A DNA stretch of 64,000 nt, from the NCBI RefSeq assembly GCF_003144195.1, contig NW_020290066.1, positions 23,501 to 87,500 on the forward strand, read 5' to 3'. Shown here piece after piece: positions 45,677 to 57,027 of the stretch. The position numbers and the translations under genes were made by a program. The stretch's first letter is position 1; every line of letters begins with the position of its first letter. The notes beneath the pieces are model-generated. The model made no database searches. It saw nothing but the letters and a program-made list of their open reading frames with translations, and was not told where the DNA came from. This stretch comes from Ceraceosorus guamensis (taxonomy: Eukaryota; Basidiomycota; Exobasidiomycetes; Ceraceosorales; Ceraceosoraceae).

Positions 45677-48600
45677 ATGTCGCCGACGGTGCCATCGCGC
45701 AAGCCCGCTTCTGGCGCTGCCGCTTATTCGGCCTCAAGACCTGTCTCTGCCACAAAGCTCTCCGAAGCGCGTGTAGGCTCACCCGCAACGCCTTCCAACC
45801 CTCGATCTAGCGCCGTGATGTCCGACTCGCTCGACTCTCCTTCCACGCCGACTCCAGCTAAGCGACTGGGCAGCAGCTCCAAAGCTTCACAGGCCATTGC
45901 TCCAATTTCGAGCGGCCTTACGAGGGAAAGAAATCAGAAAGACACTGCCACAGATGCTGAAACTGAGGCGGACCTGGCAGATGCCGACTCGAACACCATC
46001 AGCACTTCTCCCAGCGCTTCCGTTAGCGCGCGGAGCGTAGCCTCAAGCAGCAGACCTCGGCCCATCGAACTCAGCTTACCCACACGAAGAAGACTGATTC
46101 GTAAGCCTTTGCCCAGCCTTCCGGGTGCTGGTGACGAAGATGGTAAGGACGGGCTCAGCGGCAGCTCAGGTAACAAGAATGGTGCAGTAATTCCAAGCTT
46201 GCCTGGCGTGAGGGCTCTTGAGTGGACGCCGAGCTCCCTACCGGAGCACGAAATGCAAGATGAAGGCGCAAAAGAGCTGCACTCTCGGCACGATCAACAT
46301 GACACAGGGCGCGGACCCGGGCTCGATGCTCAAAGCGCCGAGCACTTGGACCTCTTTGTCTCTCACTTCATCAGCGGCAGTCAGCCGCATTCCGGTCCCA
46401 GTGCAAGCCCAGAGCCAAAGACTGCGACACTCAAAGCCAGCACATCAAGAAGCGAGGCTTCGGAGACTCTTTCGTCCGGTACCGTCAAAGAGTTCCCTAG
46501 CACTGGCACTGGAGCAGGAGATGAGCTGGATGCAGAGATGGGTCTGGCAATGGCGAAAGCGGTCAAGGAGGCCTGCGTCACCCTGTCGGCTCCAGACACG
46601 CTGGAGGCCTTGCAAAGGACTGCAGCGATGAAGTGGAGAGCAGAAGCTTCACTCAGAAATTCTCTGAGTCAGGAAGGCAACATTCAAGCGCAAGCTTCTA
46701 GCCGATGGGCCCGTCTCGGCTGGGCGGGTCTCATAGGAGTAGGTGCTGGGAACGTCAATACGACTGGAATGACGTCGACTAGAGTGACGAGCAACTCTTC
46801 GGCCTACAATCCTTCTTCGATCACATCTGAAGCTCTCAATGAGCAATTTCTGGCTAGCCTGAGACTGGGTGGAGACGAAGCGAGCGGGAGCGACGGAGAA
46901 GCGCGCTTGCGAAAGAGAGACGTTGCTGTTCGCATGCTTGCGAATGCGGCCTGGCTTGTGCGCATGTACGCAGCTGGGCCAGCCATACAATCAGAGACTG
47001 GATTGCCAACCAACAGTTTGGACTCTGTTGCTACGCAATCGACGCCCGGAGTCGGTATTAGTTCCACCAAGGACACTGCCAAAAAGGCAGGTGGACCCGC
47101 ACTACTCCGCGGGCCAACAGTGGCTGCAGCCAAGACGACAGTGTCGCTCAACACTGGAAGCAGCCTGGAGGGTCTAGACAAAGCGCATGAAAGCTTTCCA
47201 CCAGCCACAGACCCGTCAGAAAGCACCAATGTTGTGGCTGAAGGATCCCTACTGCAGCCGCCATCCCGGCCTTCCTCGACCGCCCCTGCATCCACTAGCA
47301 AAGCAAGAGAGCACTTGGCTTCACTTAGTGCCGCGGCTGGCGCTGCCATGGCCGCTGCTGCCCGAGAGGCAGACGCGACTGCAACGTCCCGAATACCTTC
47401 AAAAGCGGCATCTCGTCGTCCAAGCATCACCAGCTTGTCCAGCCAAATCTCCACGTCTTCGAGAGCGTCTGCAGCTGCGGCGGAGAGGGAGGAAGCGGCA
47501 AGAATCGAGACGGAGGCCATCGAAAAAGCCAACAAAGCTTGGCTGAAACAGGTGGGTACGAAGTGCGATCAAGCTGCAAGAGCTTGTGTGGCCCAGATCG
47601 GCGTCCGGATACAGGTCGTCCCGAAGAATGTTAGAAGGAGGACGGGAACCATCACTGCTTCCAAAACTCTCGGCTTCCCATCTCTGTGGCCGCTCTCGGC
47701 GTCGTCGGACCCAGACAAAACAGAGGAGAATCTGCAATTGGTCGAGTGGCAGCCGAACAGATTCGACGGCGAGCATCTACTTGGTACACCCTCCTACTCC
47801 TTGTCGCTCTCTAAGACTGCTGTCGACCCGCACCTCACGCGTGTGGGTGGAACATTTGTGCTCAGTGTCGAAGACGAGGCGGAAGGCTCCGTAGCTCGCC
47901 GTGCGCTGGAAGTGCTCGTCTACGTCGGCCTCTGCATGCTCCTAGAATCGGCGTTCCTGACCGCCATTGGCGCACCAAGACCACAGCCTGAACCGACGAG
48001 GACAGACGCAGATACGCAAGACTCATCCGGCAAGGTTGTACAACGTGCACGTGCTCAGTCTGATGCTGCTGTCGCCCTGAAGGAAGAAGCTCCGACATCG
48101 CCGGAAGCATCTGAGACCACGTCGAACAACAAGACACCGCGCAGGTGGGGAAGGGGACTGTGGGGTGTTGGAGGAGCTGTGAGTGCTGCGCTTCGCGCCC
48201 CAATCTCTGGTCGCGCCAGCATCGACGAGACCCCAACTCGGCACGTGCGCAAAGCATCGAGCGGCAAGTTTGAAAGATCTTCCACGATGGACGTCCAGGT
48301 CAGCGAAAGTGCACCAGGAGCGAGAAGGGCAAGCATCACCTCTGAGAGCGTAGGCCTACCCCGATCGAAGACGAAGGATGAACGACGGATCAGTGGAAGC
48401 CAAGCTTCTCGAGCTACGCGGGCCTCCCTTGATCTTGCCAACCCTTTCCGCGCCGGGAGGTTGGGACGCATCATCAGCTCCAGTCTTTCGCGCCAGTCAA
48501 ACCTGAGCGACGAAGCTGAGCAAGCAGGGGCCGAGGTTGCGAAAGGCGAAGGCACTACGTCCCTAGATCCAACGCGACCGCAAATTTCTTCGGTTCCGGA

Positions 48601-51600
48601 CAAGGAAAGCACGCTCAAAGCTCGCGGAGACGCACGAAGTCTCGTCGCACTGGCTCCTGCGCCCCTAAGCGCGTCGCCAGAGGTGGCAGCTCTGTGGGCT
48701 CGCGAGAAGAGAGACCGAAGTATGGGCGACCAGTCCTTCGTGGAGGCATTCCACAGCGCGCAACGATTAGCTTTTCTGGTCGAAGGCAATGCTGTTCTGT
48801 TGGCCTTTGCCGCGGGAGATGGCGCTACTGATGCCGTCGATGAGGAAGACGTGGAGGAACTCAAGGATCCCTCTGCGCCAACTCCAAATCCCCCCTTGAG
48901 TGTGCCCACACCAAACTCGGCGCGCAACGTCAGTGGTGCCTCTCTGCCTCCGACTCCGAGCACCGCTGCCAGCGCGAGCGCAAAGGACGTCAAAAGTATA
49001 CCTGGACAAGATGTGATTGTAGCCAGGGGTGAGGTGCGCTTCTATGCGCGAGCTGGAAGGTCGAAAGACGTGCCTCTTGGTCAACTGATAGAAGAGATGT
49101 GCGCCAAGGTGAATGAGGAAGAAGCCAAGGTCCTGCATTCGGCTGCGAGCAACAAGGCCGCGGCTGTCGAGTCTGCGCCTCAGGTTGCATCACAGGCCAT
49201 CCACTACATTCACGGAGACCACCGGATCAGCGTGGTCGCATCCCTTTTGCCTTCTGCACTGATCAGCACTCAGCACAAGGGAATTGACCACGCTCAAGGC
49301 GATTCTAGCGAAGACCAAGATGTAGCTGTCGTCGCCGCCGCGCTTCACACTAACAATGATGCTGCAAGAGCCGCTGTAGCTGCCGCAGAATCAGCAGTGC
49401 TTTGTGCTGAGATGAAAGGTAACTTGATCGATGCGCAAGGCCTTTCCATTGTAGCGGAGAAGAACAAGCTCTGGATGTGGAACGTGGAGACGGGTACGGG
49501 TGAACAGAGCAAAGCGACGCTCGTACCGAAAGGAGTCTACCTCATGTCTTTCGCCAAGTATCTCGAAGCGCTGCTCTACCATCCCGCCCTGAAGAAGTCG
49601 ACTGCGCACGATGCGGACGCGGGAGATGGATACGATCTGGTCCGAGCTTTTCGAATGGGTAGAGCGCTGGTCAAGGTTTGTACGCAGCCCGTCGCGCTGT
49701 ACGATCTGGCCATCGAAGGTCCGAGGATCTACTCATCGGCTCACACCCGGGGCCAGGACAGCAAAGTTTCGCCATCGAAGCAGTCGGCTGCAATCGTCAA
49801 GCAGACAAGGCTAGAGATCCAGCATTTCTTTTCGAGCGTCAAAGCTCGCATCTCGCAGCTCGAGACCATCTTTGTGGCGCGTGAGCTGGATGAGATGGGA
49901 AAGACGATCAAACCTGCTAGCGTCAGCAAATCTTTCACCGGTGTTTCCATGGATTCGGAGAGCTTGTCAGAACGCAGCATCAACGAGGAGCTTGCTGGCC
50001 CCTTGCAGCTTCTTGCGAGTTTAGGCGAAACCTTTACCAACCGAGAATTTGAGCTCTACGACGCTTTGAAAGAGACTGATCGTGAGTACGTCGTGCCATT
50101 GAGAGGTGTTGCGTGCCCATCCTGAAACAGATCACGATCACCTATGCAGCCAACGTGATCAACGACATTCGAAAGGCCTTCAACGATCGCGCCAAGTCGG
50201 CCAAGAATCGCCTAGCTGCCTGGACGACCAAGCATCTCACTAAGACTGAACTCAAGCAGCTGGGCCCCTTGGACTTTGAACTCCCAGAGTATGCCAAACC
50301 AGGCGTGCACTCGTTCCCAGGGTCGAAGCATTTGATTCGGGAGGATGAGCCACTAAGCATTGTGGCATTCTCGTTGTCTTCTCGGGACTACAAGGGCGAG
50401 ATGGGTGCTGCAGTGCCCCAACAGCCTGCGCCTGAGCACAATCAACGTGTGCTCAACTGGAGGACTAGCGTAATACCAGGAGGCGGATCGCAACTTTCCT
50501 CCAACTCGGGTGTGCCATCCGTCGCGGGTTCCACGTCGACTGATGCATCGCGCAGAAGCGCGGGATCGTCTGCTCTGGATCCAGATGTGGACGAAGATTT
50601 TCACCAGGCTGAGCCGGTCCGAGTTCATATGAAGCGCAAGCGCCGAGGTCGAGAAGCGTCTATCCTGTCTCTGACACTGCGACGTGTGGGCTCGTCGATC
50701 TCAGCTCATTCCGAATCGCAAGCGACGACGCCAACGGCGGAACATGTGCCGGTCTTGGACCAGGCCTCAGGCATCGACAAGGATGTCAGGACAGACCCGC
50801 TGGAAGATGATGCCGACGCGAGCTTCAGCGGACTCTCGCTCGATGTCGATCTAGCAACTCCTGGTGTTTCGCCCTTATCGCCACACGCTTTTGACAAGGT
50901 CCAGTCTACGCCTCCAACGAGTCGGATGCGCAAAGGTGCGAACCCTCGGGCTTACGATGGCTCCATCGCTAGCTCGAGCAGCGTAGGCGGCAACAGCACT
51001 TTTCGTGCGCACGTCACGCAGCTCTCTGTGCGGCCAAATTCGCTCGCTTCCATCTTCTCTCGCGATACTGCCGAGCTCACCGAATTGGCTGGCAATGATC
51101 CGGATATAAGCAGCACCTCTTTGGGCTCGAGCTGGGGAATGGGCAGCTTGCGAGCAGGCAAACAGGAGACGTCAGCCGCAGGGGCTACGGGCTCGCGCAT
51201 TTCTTCCCACTCTCTTGCACCGCCAACACCCTCCACCGAGGTACCACCTGAGCTCTCGACCTCATTGGCTACGAGCGCTGACGAAGACGCGCTGTCAGCA
51301 ACGCCTCGCTCGACTTCGCATACTCACAATCAAGCGGAATCTCCACACGTGAAACACAATTTGTTCCACGGCAACACCAAGGTGAGTAGTATCATGATCT
51401 GCTCTGATGGGTCTTCTGTCACGTTCAAATAGCGCGTGTTTGTATCCGCAGGTGTCGTGCGTCAGCTGGTTTGCGCAAGACTTTGCCACATTGCGCCGCA
51501 AGTGGGGCATCGTCGACAACGATTTCGCTGAAAGCCTGGCGCGCTGCGCATCTTGGAACGCCAGCGGTGGCAAGAGCAAGTCCGCGTTCTTCAAGACCAA

Positions 51601-52771
51601 AGATGAGCGTTTCGTCGCAAAGCAGCTTCTTACCGTCTGGTCTGTCGACGAGAAGGAAGCGTTCTTGTGAGTAGGAACGAAGCTTTCCGCCTTGCCCATC
51701 GCTGCGAGCTAAATCGTGACCATCGTAGAGAGTTTGCGCCTGCATATCTGCGATACATGATGAACGCCGCTGTCAATGTGAGTGGATTCGTGTTTTTGTG
51801 CAGATGATCGACGCTTAGATGTGAGCATCTACTCTTCAGGACTGCCCGACTTTGCTAGTCAAGATAGCTGGTGTCTACAGTCTGAAGGTCAAGCAGATCG
51901 GTGGCGAGACGCGCCTCAAGATGAACATCATGGTGCTTGAGAATCTCTGGACAGGCAAGGAGGTTAGTGCAGCTTTCTGCGGATGGCAGCTGATCCGCAA
52001 CTTCTGACTTTGCTGCTGCATCGTCCCAACGTTTTGCCTCAGACGGCGCGATTCGATCTCAAAGGAATCCGAGACCGACGTGTAAAGCCTGGTGCCGCGC
52101 CGCTTGAGGAGGGCGATGGTCCTCCTGTGCTGTGGGATGCAGAATGGGTCGACTGTGAGTGCATCACGAGAAGGAGAGGTCGATCTCGCGTTCCCGCTGA
52201 CTTGCTTTACTGGGCATCATTCTACCCTACCACCATAGTGTATCGCGCGCCATATGTTGCAGAAGAGCAAAAAGCACTATTCATGCGAGCAGTGTCGAAT
52301 GATTTGCACTTTTTGCAGCAGACGCAAATCATGGACTATTCCTTGCTCTTGGGCGTCACTGAGCCCAGTCCCGACTCTGGTTCCGCCGATGATGCGGGAG
52401 CAGCGGAGCGCGCACCTCGGCGACCTGTCCTGCAAGCTAGGATTGTCGACATTATCGGCGCATGGACCTTGGCGAAAAGCTTAGAGTCGAGCGGGAAACG
52501 TGCTCTGAAAGGAGGTGGCAACAAGGATGCAGTCACCATTCGACCTCCGCCAGAGTACGCCGCTCGCTTTGCTCGAGCCATGGGTGGGTTGGGCTTCAAA
52601 GGGTGCTGCACTTCGCGTATACATGCTGATACTCGCAGTGCTTTTTTCGTGCTTTGCGCTTAACCTCCCCTCCCTCTAGACTCGTACTTTCTGGGCGCAC
52701 CTCAACGTACTCCGACACCAGCCCCGACGACGCGCAAGTCTGCCTCTGTCCATTTGCCCATGGTGCTCTAG
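45677..52771 (+). CDS. Fab1/PIKfyve-like phosphatidylinositol-3-phosphate 5-kinase, FYVE-less
   Basis: Eight exons: 45677-50081, 50150-51381, 51452-51666, 51729-51777, 51840-51962, 52043-52154, 52239-52583, 52680-52771; 2190 residues. Fab1 makes PI(3,5)P2 on vacuole and late-endosome membranes. The C-terminal PIPK kinase domain is complete: SCVSWFAQDFATLRRKWGI, DERFVAKQLLTVWSVDE (ATP lysine), FAPAYLRYMMNAAVN, LLVKIAGVYSLKVKQIGG, ARFDLKGIRDRRV, QIMDYSLLLGV and ARIVDIIGAW. Upstream, VLVYVGLCMLLESAFLTA matches the end of the chaperonin-like domain, and EVRFYARAGRSKDVPLGQLI with YLMSFAKYLEALLYHPAL matches the CCR region. The first 480 residues are Ser/Ala/Pro-rich, with no FYVE cysteine cluster. 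The CCR cysteine pairs are also missing. Intron 1 (50082-50149) was placed to read ETDPNVINDIRKAFNDR. Intron 5 has a GTTAGT donor. The start is the first ATG of the frame. Confidence 0.85.
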
Positions 52772-53413
52772 CGCCCTCACTATGTAACGAACCTAGACGC
52801 AGCGCCAGTCACGTTGATACCCAATCTCGATTTCTTCGGGTGACCGCTTCAAATCGTATCATCGTATCGCAAATGCACGCCGAGCTCAGCAGCGCCAGAT
52901 GCGGACGTACATCAAGGCGATCAGAGCTTCATCATGAGTACCTAAGCGTCTCTGAAGACGTTGCCCGCTTTTGTCCGCCTTTGCCCCGCGTGGCAGGGGA
53001 CCCCTATAGAAAAGTGATGTCGCTTGATAGTCTTCGCTCGTCCATCTTAGAGATCTACGGCGAAGCGGCTGCTAGGAATCGGCGCGTGCCCAGCAAGTCA
53101 CGAGTCTTAAAGCAAGGCGTCCGTTCGCGATGCCAATGGAATTTGAATTTCAGTCTCGTCGAGAGAGAGAGAGAGCGGTCAATGCGGCGAGTGGTACATT
53201 GGCAGCGTGGCTGTGAGCGTTCTCCGGACCAAGGGGCGATGGGCTACAAGCTACATTCTTGGGTTGAATGAAAAGGTTTCTGCGAGGAGTGGATGCGTAT
53301 GTTGAGGTGGTGCTCTTCTGCTGCTTTGCCATCACGCGAAAGAGATTGGAGGGCCGCATTGATGCGGCCCCGCGTGCACTGCGACGTCCGATGTGATGGT
53401 GGCGTGAACCACA
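52772..53413. other. Convergent gap, no gene seen
   Basis: 640 bp between the Fab1-like and NTF2-like gene 3' ends. A GAGAGAGAGAGAG stretch lies at 53161-53175. Short open frames only, no motif recognised. Confidence 0.4.
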
Positions 53414-55680
53414 CTACGAGGCAGGAGCGCTGTTGGACGTTCCGGGTGCGCCTCCTTTCCCTCCATTTCCAGTCTTGGCGCCTTTGTTCTTTTTGTTGGC
53501 CCTACCGCGCCTGTTGCCGCGGCCTTTGCCTCGACCTCTACCCGGTCCCGTCGTGCGCTCTCCTTTAGATCCTTCGCCCGAGTGCTGGGTTCCAGCAGTG
53601 CTGTGCGCGTCTTCGTCCTCCTCCTCCTCATCCGACGAGACGCTTCTACTCTGCGTACCAGATCTCTGTGGTTCTGCGCTCGGAGGCACGAGATGTTGAC
53701 CAGATGTCGAAGTAGGAATAGCAGGGGTCGAGGTCGCGTGTGCGTGAGCGTGAGCGCTGGGACTAGACGCTTCGTTCGCCTTGACGCTCTTCTTCGACAT
53801 ATTCTCCTTCGAAGCTTGTCTTTTCAGATTCTCTTTGGACGGCTGCCTCTTGATGTTCTCCTTCGACACTTTGGGCTTCAATTGTTCGTTTGAAGGCTGC
53901 TGCTTGATATTCTCTTTGGAAGCCTGCCTGCGGCCATTTCCCTTTTGACTCTGGGCTTTCTTTTGCGCCTTTTCGGCCCTATCAATCTCCTCTGGCTCAA
54001 TGCGCTCCAATAGGGACTTGCCACTGTGTTGAGCAGGGGAACCACTAGCCGTGGCTGGGTCCTGTGAAATGATCTTTTCCTCTTGAGGTGCTTCGTTGTT
54101 GATGCGACTGGGAATGTTGATTTCTCTGGCAGGTGCATCCTCGGTAGCTCCGACGCGCACGACGGCGTCTCTACCAGAAGAGCTGTCGACAGACGCGTCA
54201 TCCGGAAAGGCGCGTACAGATCTGGTAGGACTTGCAGCATTCAACTTTTCTCCTTCCTGACCTCCCACCGATCGCTTGCCTTCGGATTTGTGGTGGATGC
54301 TTGAATTATCTTGGGCGGAAAGCGACGCTTGCGCTCTTACAGGCACAGGCTCACTGAGCGGGATCTTCTCTTTTGGCAATGCATAGATGAAAGGCGTAGG
54401 CAATTCGATCGGACTGATTAGATTTGCAATGCTGCGAGGAGGGAAGCGGAAGCGGAGCTCAGTGCGCGATGACTAATGGGCGCCCACCTCGGTGGCGTTC
54501 TACACACCTCGAAGTGGTCTGAGCTGCCCGTTCCAAAGCTCTCAGTGGCCGTCTCGCAGCGGCTCCGGTCACATTCAAAGCGCTCTTGATCCAACCGCTA
54601 GCCAGATCGGAACCCCTGTCGAAGCCTTGGTCCAGGTTCTTGGTGACACCAGCAGGAAGTCTGGATCGAGCTTCGTGAGCGTACACCTTGGCTGTAGGCC
54701 TGAGCACCGATCGAGATACTGAAGCGCCACGAGCGTAGAGATCAAACAGGAGATTGGAGAACAAAAGCACAAGGGCTGTGACGATGGGCGTGTAGATGGT
54801 TCGCTCGCTAGGGCGCAAAGAGAAAGGTTGAGCCAATTTGAGCTTGTCATCGGAAACACGCATAGTCGGTCGCTTGCACTCACATTGATCCGAAGACGGG
54901 CAGCTTTTGTACAAAAGCGTCCAAGGGCCAATCATCCTCCCACTTGGTCACGTACAACAGAGATCCGCTATCCTTGATCGCGTTCAAGCCCGACTTGCCC
55001 TGAGTCCTCTTGCCTGCTCCGTCAGCGTGCAGTGTGATGCGGGAGCGGACCGCAAAGGCAAAAGTAAAGAGCGGAAAGAGACGAGGACGCAAGAAGCGAG
55101 TGGATTTGATCGTTGCCGTCGAAGTGCTGGGCAGGGGGGGGCGTAGGACTGAATCAGCATATATGCGGCCTGTCAACTCCAGCTTCGCGCTCACTCTTCG
55201 TCCCAAACGATATCTTCAACGTCGATTTGAGCGCCAGGCCCAGCGTCTAAAGAATTGAGCAGCCATGCGGCGTGCTTGACGTTGCTGGCCCCGCTTATCT
55301 GCATGACGGTTCCGCGGCATTCATGGAGTCTAATCAGCATCCAGCCTTTGCTAAGCGGACGGCGACGCAACGCCCACCCACCTCTAGTCCGTGCCCCTTG
55401 TAGATCGCCGAAGAGGCAAAGTGGGCATTGATGGTGGAGTTGAACATCACCACATCGCGCGACCACAAGTTCTTGGACAATTCTGGCGCGGCGAGTCAGG
55501 GCATGGGCATGGATGAGAAGGTCGAGTGAGCGACCTTGCCGGCTGATGACCCAGACGAGACGAGACGTATGTCGCGTGCTTTGCTGCGAGCGCAGAGATG
55601 ACGCAAAGTCTCTTTCGGGCTAAATTTCGATCAAACTCACCGAGCAGATTCGAACGGATCTGAGCTGGATCAGCCTCCAT
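53414..55680 (-). CDS. Predicted NTF2/SnoaL-like-fold membrane protein with repeat-rich tail
   Basis: Six exons (55680-55641, 55482-55382, 55298-55195, 55126-54884, 54807-54508, 54431-53414) give 601 residues. Residues 1-170 look like an NTF2/SnoaL-type fold: LWSRDVVMFNSTINAHFASS, ISGASNVKHAAWLLNS, FAFAVRSRITLHADG and LLYVTKWEDDWPLDAF. Next comes one strong hydrophobic segment, IYTPIVTALVLLFSNLLFDL, so it is probably tethered to a membrane. The remainder is disordered. It has acidic patches, a set of SKEN repeats (ASKENIKQQPS, VSKENIKRQPS, PSKENLKRQAS, ASKENMSKKS) and a Gly/Arg/Lys tail (GRGRGKGRGNRRGRANKKNK) that could bind RNA. I do not know a named orthologue; fold and location are inference. 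All six exons join in frame. The fifth intron has a GTGTGT donor. Confidence 0.68.
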
Positions 55681-57027
55681 GCTGGGCAGACAAAGGCGTA
55701 CTCTTGGGTGCGCGATGATGGTTGACCGTTGCCGTCAATCGATGCACCTGCTCCCGCTCTTTGAGCTCCTCGCGATGATATACAACGCAGTCGATGGGCG
55801 AACCAAAGAAGAATGGGTCGAGTTCGAGCTTCGCGAGCGCTGATGGGGTTCGATGCACTCTTCGCTGAGAGTTACGAGAGTCGCGTTGGTGGAGAGTGTG
55901 AGTCGAGCGCGGAGCAGAATGGTCAAGACTGATCTATTGAATCTTCGAACTCCAGGCTTGTCTCGTGGTGGTGAAGGTGGGTCACAAACTCACGAATGTG
56001 AATCCATGATTGACTCGCGACCCTCGACGTCACAGCTACTGATGCCTGTGCGGTGCAGGTGGGGCAGTGCGCGCATGTAACGGAGAGCGAATTCAAAATC
56101 TCGCCGCGCCTTGCATGCTAACAATAATACTAATCGTGAACATGCATATATAAAGAGGGTCCGTGCGCACGTAACCCGCTCAGATTCAAGATTGCCCCCC
56201 TCCCTCTCCTCCACCCCCGCCAAACTTGCTGCTGGTGTGGCCCTGCATAGCCTGTCATTCCAGAGAGCGTCCTTTGCGATCCGAGCTTTGGATTTTGGAT
56301 TCCGGCACAACGTCCAAGACCGTCGTCATAACAAGTCGCAGTCAAGGGGTGCAAACGCATAGATAGCCACGCGACCCAGCTGCTCGCCACTGTACATACC
56401 TGCGCGCGTGGGATCCGAGAGAGAATCAAAATGTCGTATCGCGAGTGGAGCAAGCGAGTGAAAGTAGCTGCTGGCTGAATCAAGGGCGTGCTCCAGGTTC
56501 AGAATTGGCAACTGCGGACAAGATTCTCGGACTCGTCAGAGCAAGAAACATGACACGTCTCAATGTCAATGGCCTTTGCCTTTTGGGACGTGTGTGAAAT
56601 AGGGGTGACGACCTCAGACCACCGTTCGATCATAGCCTATGAAGTGCTTTGACCGTGTTGTATGGCGCAGGGGAAAGGAGGAGTAGAGCATCGATGTGAG
56701 GGAATCGGCGCACTGTTGGTATGGCCAGTAAGTGTTCGGGTGCGCAAGGGCTACACAATCTCGCCAAGTTCCTTCGTGTGGACATGTGTACGTGCGTCTG
56801 GGCGTTTGGATCTTGCGGAAGCGAGGGATGAGGGATGAGAATTCAGGTCTGTGGCAGACGTAGCTCAGCCGTTCAGGAAGCGCTGCTACGACTGGGTACG
56901 AGAGGTTTCAGCTCCTGCGCGCGAGAGCGAGAGGAAGGGAGAGAGGGAGAAGAAGGGAAGGGGGCCGAATTCGTCTTAATCTTTCGGCAAGGCTGTCTGC
57001 GCATGCCCATGGCCTAGACGTTGCTAC
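55681..57027. other. Intergenic, no gene supported
   Basis: 1.35 kb between the NTF2-like gene 5' end and the FunK1-like gene 3' end. TATATAAAG at about 56147-56155 on the plus strand is followed by a CT-rich block (CCCCCCTCCCTCTCC near 56194), a promoter-like layout without a recognisable gene behind it. AATCGTGAAC is near 56133. Confidence 0.4.

Noticed and set aside
48055-48993. 312-codon minus-strand frame inside the Fab1-like gene (also 46804-47535)
   Set aside because: Mirror of the Ser/Ala-rich coding strand; no start context or motif.
56855-56930. tRNA-like A-box (GTAGCTCAGCCG) considered as a tRNA gene
   Set aside because: No matching B-box (GGTTCRANNCC) or paired acceptor stem downstream.
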